From positions 1 through 9,665 of the forward strand of contig JADGAO010000119.1 in assembly GCA_015231995.1 (NCBI GenBank): a stretch of 9,665 nucleotides of DNA, read 5' to 3'. Positions within the stretch are counted from its first letter, which is position 1, and each line of letters opens with the position of its first letter. This document shows, one piece after another, positions 1 through 6,299 of the stretch. The translations under genes were made by a program, and so were the position numbers. The stretch comes from Nitrospinota bacterium (GTDB taxonomy: Bacteria; Nitrospinota_A; UBA7883; JACRLM01). The notes beneath the pieces are model-generated. The model did not search any database, was not told where the DNA came from, and worked only from the letters and a program-made list of their open reading frames with translations.

Positions 1-1050
1 CTCTATCTTCGGGAGCCGGACGGGCGCCTCGGGTTTTGCATCAATAAAAACCATTCCCTAAACATCAGCCTGGTGGGGACGTCGGAGAATCTGACCCTTT
101 TCCCTCCGATCCCTATGGATCCCACTTTCGTCTCCGCCTACGCCTCCATACACAATAAGACTATTAACATCCCGGACGTCTACTCCTGCAAGGACTTCGA
201 TTTTACCGGCCCGAAACGGTTCGACGAAAAAAACGGTTACACCACCCGTTCCATGCTCGTCTCTCCCCTCAGCACGCGCGAGGGGGAAGTTGTGGGGGTG
301 CTACAGATAATCAACGCCCAGGATCGCAGGACGGGCAAGCCGATCGCGTTCGACGCGCATTACGAGTTTCTGATCAACTCTCTTAGTAACTACGCCGCCA
401 TCGCCATCCACAACCTCCGGCTCACAGAGAAGGCGCGGCAATCAACGGTTCTGCTCAAGGAAGCCAACCGGGACGCTATCTTCAGCCTGGCGATGGCCGC
501 AGAGGCCAAGGATGACGACACCGGCGACCATATCCGGCGCATACAGAGTTATATCGCGGCGTTGGCCCTGCGCGTAGGGCTTTCGCGGGAGGACGTGGAG
601 CTGATATCGCTCTCCTCGATCATGCACGACGTCGGTAAAATCTCGGTGCCGGACGACATTTTGAAAAAGCCCGGCAAACTCAGCGACGAGGAGCTGGAGG
701 TGATGCGCCTGCACACCAAACACGGAATGAACATCCTGCCGAACAAGGCTTTCTTCGAAATGGCGCGCGCCATCGCCAAGCATCATCACGAACGCTGGGA
801 CGGAACCGGTTACCCCGACAAGCTCGCCGGGGAGAATATCCCGTTCGCCGCGCGCATGGTCGCCATCGCCGACGTTTTCGACGCACTCACCAGCAATCGT
901 CCCTATAAACAGGCGTGGCCTTTTGATGTGGCCATCGAAGTGATGAAGAAAGGGGCCGGAACACAGTTCGACCCAAAGCTAATCTTAAAATGGGTGGAAC
1001 TTTACGAAGACGGCACTCTGCTGAAAATACGTAACGAATGGAATGGCTGA
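1..1050 (+). CDS. GAF domain-HD-GYP domain protein, probable c-di-GMP phosphodiesterase (5' partial)
   Basis: The frame is open from base 1 and the first 24 codons already read as GAF sequence (LYLREPDGRL...NHSLNI). The gene therefore starts left of the window, and the GTG at 73 is not its start. The 349 visible residues hold a GAF sensor domain (about 1-140, with the typical FPPIPM and VGVLQIINAQD segments), a short helix, then an HD-GYP domain (about 155-345). Metal-site residues are visible: the His of GDHIRRI, the HD pair of IMHDVGK (nt 625-630), the His of MRLHTKHG and the HHHE cluster. The GYP signature is intact (DGTGYP, nt 808-816), followed by IADVFDALTSNRPYK. Known HD-GYP proteins with this set hydrolyse c-di-GMP, so this one is likely active under control of a GAF ligand. 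No further N-terminal domain is visible. A terminator is not evident after the TGA. Confidence 0.93.
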   Translation, partial: LYLREPDGRLGFCINKNHSLNISLVGTSENLTLFPPIPMDPTFVSAYASIHNKTINIPDVYSCKDFDFTGPKRFDEKNGYTTRSMLVSPLSTREGEVVGVLQIINAQDRRTGKPIAFDAHYEFLINSLSNYAAIAIHNLRLTEKARQSTVLLKEANRDAIFSLAMAAEAKDDDTGDHIRRIQSYIAALALRVGLSREDVELISLSSIMHDVGKISVPDDILKKPGKLSDEELEVMRLHTKHGMNILPNKAFFEMARAIAKHHHERWDGTGYPDKLAGENIPFAARMVAIADVFDALTSNRPYKQAWPFDVAIEVMKKGAGTQFDPKLILKWVELYEDGTLLKIRNEWNG

Positions 1051-1114
1051 ATTCGCCTGTTTCCATCCCTGTCCGCCCCCTAAACGATTTTCAGAGCAAG
1101 TCGCGTTAAAACTA

Positions 1115-1142
1115 TTGAAGTTTAAAATATTGAAGTTATAAT
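1115..1142 (+). promoter_or_regulatory. sigma70-like promoter for the OmpA-family gene
   Basis: TTGAAG (1115-1120) and a perfect TATAAT (1137-1142) are separated by 16 nt in an AT-rich pocket of an otherwise GC-rich region. Transcription would start near 1149 and give a leader of about 110 nt before the ATG at 1262. A 9-bp direct repeat, ATTGAAGTT, lies at 1114-1122 and 1129-1137 and so overlaps both the -35 and -10 boxes. It could be coincidence or an operator half-site. The call rests on motif match and position only. Confidence 0.6.
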
Positions 1143-1170
1143 TTGCAAAAAGTAAAGGGTCTGATATCAT
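1143..1170 (+). promoter_or_regulatory. second, overlapping sigma70-like promoter (extended -10)
   Basis: TTGCAA (1143-1148), a 16-nt spacer and TATCAT (1165-1170) preceded by TG at 1162-1163 form an extended -10 promoter candidate immediately downstream of the TTGAAG/TATAAT promoter. If both work, the outer-membrane protein gene is driven by tandem promoters about 28 bp apart. It is weaker by consensus than the upstream one. Confidence 0.35.
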
Positions 1171-1261
1171 ACCGTAGTGCAAAACGGGACGGATCGCGTG
1201 TTGCGGGACGCTCTCATTGGAAAATAGTGGAACAACTTCCTAAATCCCACTGGAGGCTGGA

Positions 1262-2608
1262 ATGTCAACCGGAACGCGAGTTATTACAATTATTGCGGCT
1301 TTCTTGTCCGCATTTTACTTAACAACCCCGGCTAACGCTCAGGTTGCCACCGACGGCGGTAGCGGCCTGTTGACGGTACAAAAAGCCAGAACCATGGGTC
1401 ATCTCAATTTCGGGGTCGGCGCATTTTACGAAAGCGCCAACCTTGATCTAAGCGGTTCGGCCAACGCCAAGTCCGAAACGGACGAAGGACTGGCTTCAGG
1501 TTCTATCACGCTGGGCCTCGGCAAAAACTTCGAGGTGTCCGCATCCACTCCGTACAGCAGGATCGACTTCAAAAAAAGCGGCTCCAACCAATCCGGTTTG
1601 GGCGACGGAATCGCCCGCCTTAAATGGAATTTCCTTTCGTCGGAAACATACGCCATCCGTCTGTCCGCCATCGCTAGCGTAACATTGCCTGTCGGCGACA
1701 AAGATAAAGGCCTTGGCACCGGCAAAAGCGACCCCGGTTTCGCTATTGCGCTCGATAAAGAATACGGATCGATCACATGGCACGCTCTTATCGGATACCT
1801 CAAACGCCAGGAAGAGAACGTTGACAACCAGGTGTTTTACGGCGGCGGCGTGGAGTACATGCCGATAAACAACGTAAGCCTGATAACGGAAGTTTCAGGA
1901 TACGCATGGACAGCCCAGGTTGCCGGACGCGATGACAGCACGAGAGTCATGGTTGGCGGCAGGTACTACATCGGAGACTGGGCCAGCTTAACGCTCGGTT
2001 ACGGCTCATGGGGCGGCGGCACAGGTCCTTCCAGCCCCAACTACATGTACATGGCCGGCGTAACTGTCGGCCTGGGCATGGGCCAGCCGAAGAAATCGCT
2101 TGGAGTAACGGCGGAAGCAGAAGCGGCCAAGCCCGTTGAAACCCCTGCGGAAACCAAACCGGCCGACGCCGGAACCGGAGCCGCTGGGTCCGCCAAAGGC
2201 GAGGGCGATGGCGCCAAAGCTGGAGCTTCCACCACGACGCAGGAAAAAGCCCCCGAAGCCGAGAAGATAACCATTGTGCTCGACAGCGTGCATTACGAAT
2301 TCGACAAATCCAGGCTGTTGCCCGAGGCCACCGAGATACTCAAGCGCAACGCGGAAAAGCTCAAGGCCAATCCCACCGCGCAGTTTGTGATCGAGGGGCG
2401 CACCTGCTCCATCGGCGCCAAAGGTTACAACCAGAAGTTGGGCCTGCGCCGCGCTCTTGCCGCCAAGAAGTTCCTTGTCGAGCAGGGTATCGCCGCCGAC
2501 CGGATGGAAATCATAAGCTACGGAGAGGATCGCCCCGTTCACGACAACAAGACAAAAGAAGGGCGCAAGTTGAATCGAAGGGCCGATTTCGTCATCAAAG
2601 TGAAATAA
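1262..2608 (+). CDS. OmpA-family outer-membrane beta-barrel protein with periplasmic peptidoglycan-binding domain
   Basis: This 448-aa protein has a Sec signal peptide (1-26, cleavage after ANA). An alternating, Gly/aromatic-rich region (about 36-273) looks like an outer-membrane beta-barrel. An Ala/Pro/Glu/Lys linker follows (about 277-335), then a C-terminal OmpA-like domain (about 337-448). The latter shows the family signatures: HYEFDKSRL, IEGRTC, YNQKLGLRRA, SYGEDRPV and GRKLNRRADF. It should tether the outer membrane to peptidoglycan. The usual GHTD tetrad is GRTC here (379-382): the His and the diaminopimelate-contacting Asp are replaced, while the partner Arg (R397) is kept. The ATG at 1262 is supported by GGAGG at 1252-1256, 5 nt upstream. 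The gene stands alone between promoters at 1115-1170 and the terminator at 2640. The exact barrel family is not recognised. Confidence 0.9.
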   Translation: MSTGTRVITIIAAFLSAFYLTTPANAQVATDGGSGLLTVQKARTMGHLNFGVGAFYESANLDLSGSANAKSETDEGLASGSITLGLGKNFEVSASTPYSRIDFKKSGSNQSGLGDGIARLKWNFLSSETYAIRLSAIASVTLPVGDKDKGLGTGKSDPGFAIALDKEYGSITWHALIGYLKRQEENVDNQVFYGGGVEYMPINNVSLITEVSGYAWTAQVAGRDDSTRVMVGGRYYIGDWASLTLGYGSWGGGTGPSSPNYMYMAGVTVGLGMGQPKKSLGVTAEAEAAKPVETPAETKPADAGTGAAGSAKGEGDGAKAGASTTTQEKAPEAEKITIVLDSVHYEFDKSRLLPEATEILKRNAEKLKANPTAQFVIEGRTCSIGAKGYNQKLGLRRALAAKKFLVEQGIAADRMEIISYGEDRPVHDNKTKEGRKLNRRADFVIKVK

Positions 2609-2613
2609 TCCGG

Positions 2614-2629
2614 CCTGTCGCGTGACAGG
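2614..2629 (+). other. small hairpin just after the OmpA-family stop codon
   Basis: CCTGTC and GACAGG (6 bp, perfect) enclose a GCGT loop six bases after the TAA. It has no T-run of its own (TCCTTT follows). It may protect the 3' end of the message or simply precede the main terminator. Confidence 0.4.
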
Positions 2630-2639
2630 TCCTTTGGTA

Positions 2640-2679
2640 AACGGCGGGGCGTTAAGTTTTTCGCCCCGCCGTTCTTTAT
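2640..2679 (+). terminator. strong rho-independent terminator after the OmpA-family gene
   Basis: A 12-bp perfect, GC-rich stem (AACGGCGGGGCG at 2640-2651 with its complement at 2662-2673) closes a 10-nt loop and is followed by CTTTATA. The stem is very stable, although the T-tract is short. It lies 31 nt after the stop codon and separates the porin gene from the cytochrome operon. Confidence 0.85.
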
Positions 2680-2806
2680 AGCTTACTGGCCGATAGGACA
2701 TAGCCGGGAAAACCGTCTCGGTAGCGGATATTCCTGTTTTCCGCTCATATGGGACATTGCGTATGCGCGAATCAATCCAGCGGCTTGCGCCTTGAGGAGC
2801 GGTTGT

Positions 2807-4108
2807 ATGTTCTACCGGTTTTCAGCCTTGGCCGTTTTCATGTTTTTCGCGGGCAACATGTTTCCCCTGCCCGCTTTGGCCGCGCAGGTTGCAAGCTCCC
2901 CACCCGCAGTCGCACAACAACAGACCCCTCAGGAATATAATTGCATCAACTGCCATACGGCCATCGAGGACGAACGCCTTACCCCGCCTGTGGCAGAATG
3001 GCAGGAATCCGCCCACGCCCAGGCTGGCGTAAAATGCGCCGACTGTCACGGCGGCGACCCGTTTAACGAAGAGCTGGCGATGGATCCCTCGGCCGGGTAT
3101 ATCGGCAAACCCAAACCCGCCGACATACCCGGGCTTTGCGCCAAATGCCATTCCGACGCGAAAAAAATGCGCCTGCATAACCTGCGCACCGACCAGTTCT
3201 CGCTTTATTCCGACAGCGTCCACGGCAGGAAGGCTCTGGCCGGGGACGAAGGCGCCCCCACCTGTATCAGTTGCCACGGGAAACACAAAATACTAAAGGT
3301 CAAGGACCCCAACTCGCTTGTTGCCCGCAAGAATATCCCGGACACATGCGGCTCCTGTCACTCAAAGAAGGAGATATTCGAAAAGCGCGGACGGAAATTC
3401 GACCAGCTGGAAATGTACAAAAAAAGCAGGCACCACGAGCTTTTCGCTAAAGGCGACCTGTTGGCGCCCACCTGTCTTGAGTGTCACGGCAACCACGGTA
3501 TCATGCCGGTAAGCGCGGAACGCACCCAGACGGTCTGCTTCACCTGCCATACGCGGCAGGCCGAATACTACAAGGCGTCGAAACACTGGACGGCCTGGCA
3601 AAAAAACGGGGAGCCGGTTTGCAGGCATTGCCATTCCAACCACGATGTCGCCCGGCCCACTCCCGCCAAATTCACTGGCGAAGGGGATAACGACTGTTCC
3701 GGTTGCCATGACGAAAAATCGCCCCAGTACATCAAGGGCAAAGAGATGCAACAGGTGGTTGTAAGCTCTGTTCAGGCTGTGGAAAGCGCCAGCAAGGCTT
3801 TGGACGAGTTCGAGAAAAGCGCCCACGGCGGTTTTGAGATGGGCGAGATCAGGGAAAAAATGGACAAGGCCGGCGAGGGGCTTAAAGAGCTTCACACCCT
3901 TACGCACAAAATGGATGTCGAGGCTCTCAAAAAACAGTCGGAAGGCCTTCTGCAGGTCTCCCGGATGGTTAGCGACAACGTGACCAAAATGCGGGCCGAG
4001 GTCAAGGTGCGGTGGATCGCCCTTATTGTGGCGTGGACTGTGTTCATCGCGTTCATGGCGGCGTTGTGGCTCAAGTCCAAACAGGTTGACAGGTCGAGGG
4101 AAAAGTGA
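2807..4108 (+). CDS. nine-heme membrane-anchored periplasmic cytochrome c
   Basis: This 433-aa protein has a signal peptide (about 1-27, ending ALAAQ). Nine CXXCH heme-attachment motifs begin at residues 46, 77, 111, 153, 181, 223, 244, 272 and 297 (CINCH, CADCH, CAKCH, CISCH, CGSCH, CLECH, CFTCH, CRHCH, CSGCH). After the last heme comes an acidic/basic helical, probably coiled-coil stretch (about 305-400), then one C-terminal membrane helix (about 403-423) with a basic tail. It should sit in the periplasm, fixed to the inner membrane, and carry electrons. Many non-CXXCH histidines (for example SVHG, SRHH, SKHW) could be distal ligands. The ATG at 2807 is chosen because GAGGAG (2794-2799) lies 7 nt upstream; the TTG at 2792 would overlap that site. 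No quinol oxidase or terminal reductase is adjacent, so the redox partner is unknown. The stop overlaps the next start by 4 nt. Confidence 0.93.
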   Translation: MFYRFSALAVFMFFAGNMFPLPALAAQVASSPPAVAQQQTPQEYNCINCHTAIEDERLTPPVAEWQESAHAQAGVKCADCHGGDPFNEELAMDPSAGYIGKPKPADIPGLCAKCHSDAKKMRLHNLRTDQFSLYSDSVHGRKALAGDEGAPTCISCHGKHKILKVKDPNSLVARKNIPDTCGSCHSKKEIFEKRGRKFDQLEMYKKSRHHELFAKGDLLAPTCLECHGNHGIMPVSAERTQTVCFTCHTRQAEYYKASKHWTAWQKNGEPVCRHCHSNHDVARPTPAKFTGEGDNDCSGCHDEKSPQYIKGKEMQQVVVSSVQAVESASKALDEFEKSAHGGFEMGEIREKMDKAGEGLKELHTLTHKMDVEALKKQSEGLLQVSRMVSDNVTKMRAEVKVRWIALIVAWTVFIAFMAALWLKSKQVDRSREK

Positions 4109-4416
4109 CGGTGGAAGATCAGGCCGACGCAGTAAGAAGAATAGACGAGGCTTCCACGAAGTTTGTAAACGAGCTTTCGGGCGAGCCAAAACCCGGCAGG
4201 CTGGAGTTGGCGTTAGGTCTGGTTTTTCAGCCAGCGGCGATTTTCGCAAATGAGTTTATCGTCAAGGGTAACGTGTTTCGCGGGGTTGAAGGGTTGAAAT
4301 CCTCCGTCAACGCATGGGCGTTATCGTTCGCAACGCAGGCAAAACGGTACGAGAAACATTACGCGGATGATACGGAGTTAAAGGCTAGGGCCCGGGATTT
4401 TATAATAAAGCGGTAA
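4105..4416 (+). CDS. uncharacterised 103-aa protein between the cytochrome and MNT genes
   Basis: I do not recognise this family. The product is small and soluble, with no signal peptide or membrane helix. It has a charged N-terminus (VEDQADAVRRIDEA), a hydrophobic centre (LELALGLVFQPAAIFANEF) and a basic C-terminus (ELKARARDFIIKR). It looks mostly alpha-helical. The start is GTG at 4105, whose GTGA overlaps the cytochrome stop; GAGGG lies at 4096-4100. A second GTG at 4111 is possible and would leave 101 aa. The stop is 3 nt before the nucleotidyltransferase ATG, so it is very probably cotranslated with it. The tight packing on both sides argues that it is a real gene. It may belong with the MNT/HEPN pair, but no motif proves that. 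Confidence 0.7.
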   Translation: MTVEDQADAVRRIDEASTKFVNELSGEPKPGRLELALGLVFQPAAIFANEFIVKGNVFRGVEGLKSSVNAWALSFATQAKRYEKHYADDTELKARARDFIIKR

Positions 4417-4419
4417 ACC

Positions 4420-4737
4420 ATGAAAGCTCCGGCGGATATTTTCACTCGCATTAAAAGAGAGCTACAAGACCTTTATGGCGAGCGGCTCAAAGGCGTAATC
4501 CTGTACGGTTCCGAGGCGAGGGGCGAAGCTGAAGACGACAGCGATATTGACCTGCTGGTCTTGCTGGAACCTCCCATTTCTCTTTGGTGGGATATAAAAA
4601 AAATATCTCACGCAATTTATCCTATTCAATTAGAGGTTTTACGTCCAATCCACGCCGCACCCGCCAATGTTCACGATTATGATGGTGGAGTGTTCGCCTT
4701 ATACCGGAACGTTCGCGCGGAAGGAATCCCGATTTGA
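4420..4737 (+). CDS. minimal nucleotidyltransferase (MNT), MntA-like antitoxin of a HEPN/MNT pair
   Basis: This 105-aa protein has the Pol-beta-type nucleotidyltransferase signature GSX10DXD: G30-S31 in LYGSEARGEAEDD, then D42 and D44 in SDIDLLVLL. A possible third acidic residue is E72 in IQLEVLRP. Length and motif fit the stand-alone MNT family. In characterised pairs the MNT protein neutralises the HEPN partner, in some cases by adding AMP groups to a tyrosine. The gene starts with ATG, lacks a clear Shine-Dalgarno site and lies 3 nt behind the preceding stop, which suggests translational coupling. Its stop codon overlaps the TTG of the HEPN gene (TTGA). Cytoplasmic. The antitoxin role is inferred from family and gene order. 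Confidence 0.87.
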   Translation: MKAPADIFTRIKRELQDLYGERLKGVILYGSEARGEAEDDSDIDLLVLLEPPISLWWDIKKISHAIYPIQLEVLRPIHAAPANVHDYDGGVFALYRNVRAEGIPI

Positions 4738-5126
4738 ACCGCGAAACCGCCGCATTATGGAGTCGCGCCATCAAGACCTGTCATCTGGCGAAAAGGATAA
4801 CCGAAGAAGAACCGGATTCCGCCGCTTCCCGCGCATATTACGCCGCTTTTTATGCGGTGTCCGCCCGTTTCATGATGGATGGAGCTACTTTCACCAAACA
4901 CTCCGCCGTTGAAACGGCGTTGCATCGCGATTTGGTGAAAACCGGACGTTGGCCTTTAGAGCTTGGCGACGCTTACTCGTCACTGAGGGAAATCAGAATG
5001 ACCGCCGACTACGGTGGAGACCTTTCCGTGGACGTGGAAGGGGCGAAAGACGCGGTTGATTCCGCATGGCGGATTATCGAAGCCGTTCATAATGAAAACC
5101 CGCAAATGTTTCCTCTGGAGGAGTAA
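4734..5126 (+). CDS. HEPN-domain protein (UPF0332-like), putative toxin partner of the MNT protein
   Basis: This 130-aa, all-helical protein carries the UPF0332/HEPN signatures SRAYYAAFYA (32-41), a KHSAVE segment (55-60) and REIRMTADYG (85-94). The start is TTG at 4734, overlapping the MNT stop by 4 nt. AAGGA at 4721-4725 gives an 8-nt spacing, and no other in-frame start fits the domain. HEPN proteins beside MNT genes are usually toxins that cut RNA. Here the canonical R-X4-6-H catalytic motif is not seen: the equivalent position reads R..ADY, with Asp in place of His and the tyrosine kept. That is common in this subgroup, so an RNase role is uncertain. It is the last gene of the plus-strand block and converges on ruvA. 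Confidence 0.85.
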   Translation: MNRETAALWSRAIKTCHLAKRITEEEPDSAASRAYYAAFYAVSARFMMDGATFTKHSAVETALHRDLVKTGRWPLELGDAYSSLREIRMTADYGGDLSVDVEGAKDAVDSAWRIIEAVHNENPQMFPLEE

Positions 5127-5176
5127 GCGCGACAGCAAAAGGTTGCCCCAAGCATGTAAATTCTAAAACAGCGGTT

Positions 5177-5194
5177 ATGAGGAAGCCCCCTCAT
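5177..5194. terminator. weak hairpin between convergent HEPN and ruvA genes
   Basis: ATGAGG (5177-5182) and CCTCAT (5189-5194) form a 6-bp stem with a 6-nt loop in the 64-nt convergent gap; it overlaps the ruvA stop codon. Neither strand has a proper T-run after it. It might slow polymerase from both sides, but the call is tentative. Confidence 0.25.
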
Positions 5195-5787
5195 CTCGCC
5201 GACAACTCCGCCAGCGCCGCTTTGACTGCGCTCTGTATGTCCTTCACTTTATCCCCGCGCAACACGGTTTTCGCGGAACGCATAGCCTCCTGCCGGTTGT
5301 AACCGAGCGACGCCAAAGCCTCCACCGTGTCGTTGAGAAGGCTCGACTCTTCCCCATCTCCAGCGTCGGCGACGGCGTGTTCGAGCGTGTCCAATTTATC
5401 GGCAAGCTCCACGCAAAGCCGTTCGGCGGTTTTCTTCCCCACGCCGGGAACCATCGAAAGACGCGCGATATCTTTGCGCCTCACCGCCCCGGCCAGTTCG
5501 CCAAAAGGGATGCCGGATAGTATTGACGCGGCCATTTTGGGGCCGATCTTGTTGACGCTTATGAGCCTCTCAAAAACCTCCCGTTCCCCCATTGCCAGAA
5601 AACCGTACAGCGTTATGGCGTCTTCGCGCACGATTGTGTGGACATGGAGCGTCACTTGCCCGCCCACCTCCGGCAAGGAGTAGAAAGTGGCCAGCGTCAC
5701 CGACAGGCCGTATCCGACGCCGTTTACGTCCACGACGACCTGCGACGGTTTTTTCTGGACGAGTTTGCCCGATATACGCGCTATCAC
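5191..5787 (-). CDS. ruvA: Holliday junction branch-migration protein RuvA
   Basis: RuvA binds four-way DNA junctions as a tetramer and loads the RuvB motor. The 198 residues are full length for the family. The N-terminal OB-fold begins MIARISGKL and includes VDVNGVGYGL and VREDAITLYGF. Two helix-hairpin-helix motifs follow (LISVNKIGPKMAASIL at 75-90 and LSMVPGVGKKTAERL at 110-124). After an acidic linker (about 134-150) comes the RuvB-binding domain III (DTVEALASLGYNRQEA). The start is GTG, overlapping the ruvC stop by 4 nt (GTGA), so translation is probably coupled. ruvB, often the next gene, does not follow; the convergent HEPN/MNT genes lie there instead. Confidence 0.97.
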   Translation of the reverse strand: MIARISGKLVQKKPSQVVVDVNGVGYGLSVTLATFYSLPEVGGQVTLHVHTIVREDAITLYGFLAMGEREVFERLISVNKIGPKMAASILSGIPFGELAGAVRRKDIARLSMVPGVGKKTAERLCVELADKLDTLEHAVADAGDGEESSLLNDTVEALASLGYNRQEAMRSAKTVLRGDKVKDIQSAVKAALAELSAR

Positions 5788-6299
5788 AAAACACCGCGCT
5801 TTCTGGCAGACTGATGATTGAGATGCGTAATGGCGATCGCCAGCGCGTCGGAAGCGTCCAGCGGTGTGGGGTTTTCTTTTAGCGACAGCATGTGGCGCAC
5901 CATAGTCCTAACCTGTTCCTTTTCCGCCCGGCCATAACCGGTCACGGTCTGTTTAACCGTCAAGGGCGAGTATTCGTACACCGGCAGGCCGGCTTCCTCG
6001 GCCACAAGCATTATGACGCCTCGCGCATGGCCAAGCTTAAGCGCGCTCTGGGCGTCCTTGGCGAAAAAACTCTCCTCAAGCGCAAGCTCTGCAGGATTGT
6101 GCTTGGCGATCATCTCCCGCAATCCGTCGGCGATACTCTTGAGCCTCTTCGGCATGGACGCGCCTTTCGGGGTTTTTATGGCGCCCCATTCGTGGCACGT
6201 CAGTTTCGCCCCGGCCTCTTCCACAACGCCGTACCCGACGATATTGAGGCCAGGGTCAACGCCGATGACCCTGACTGGTTCAGGCCCCGGCTTTTTCAA
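5784..6299 (-). CDS. ruvC: Holliday junction resolvase RuvC
   Basis: RuvC is the endonuclease that cuts Holliday junctions after RuvAB branch migration. The 171 residues match the family's usual length. Catalytic acids are visible: D15 in VIGVDPGLN, E75 in ALEESFFAKDAQSALKLGH, and D148 and D151 in PLDASDALAIAITH. The SPLTVKQTVTGYGRAEKEQV segment is also typical. No ATG or GTG lies before the first catalytic strand, so TTG at 6297-6299 is the likely start. This makes the gene overlap the end of yebC by 20 nt, with only a weak ribosome site upstream. It lies in a yebC-ruvC-ruvA operon, an arrangement seen in many bacteria. Confidence 0.96.
   Translation of the reverse strand: MKKPGPEPVRVIGVDPGLNIVGYGVVEEAGAKLTCHEWGAIKTPKGASMPKRLKSIADGLREMIAKHNPAELALEESFFAKDAQSALKLGHARGVIMLVAEEAGLPVYEYSPLTVKQTVTGYGRAEKEQVRTMVRHMLSLKENPTPLDASDALAIAITHLNHQSARKRGVL

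Noticed and set aside
2006..2701. 231-aa minus-strand open frame opposite the OmpA-family gene
   Set aside because: It is antisense to a well-supported coding region with matching signatures, and it runs through the terminator hairpin. Long antisense frames are expected in GC-rich genes.
2680..2806. Promoter for the cytochrome operon
   Set aside because: One is expected between the terminator and the ATG at 2807, but no pair of boxes with good spacing stood out, so I did not place one.
2792..2806. TTG at 2792 as start of the cytochrome
   Set aside because: It would overlap the GAGGAG ribosome site that serves the ATG at 2807, and the signal peptide is well formed from the ATG.
3362..4249. 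295-aa minus-strand open frame opposite the cytochrome gene
   Set aside because: The plus strand encodes nine heme motifs over the same bases. The antisense product has no recognisable domain and no ribosome site was evident.
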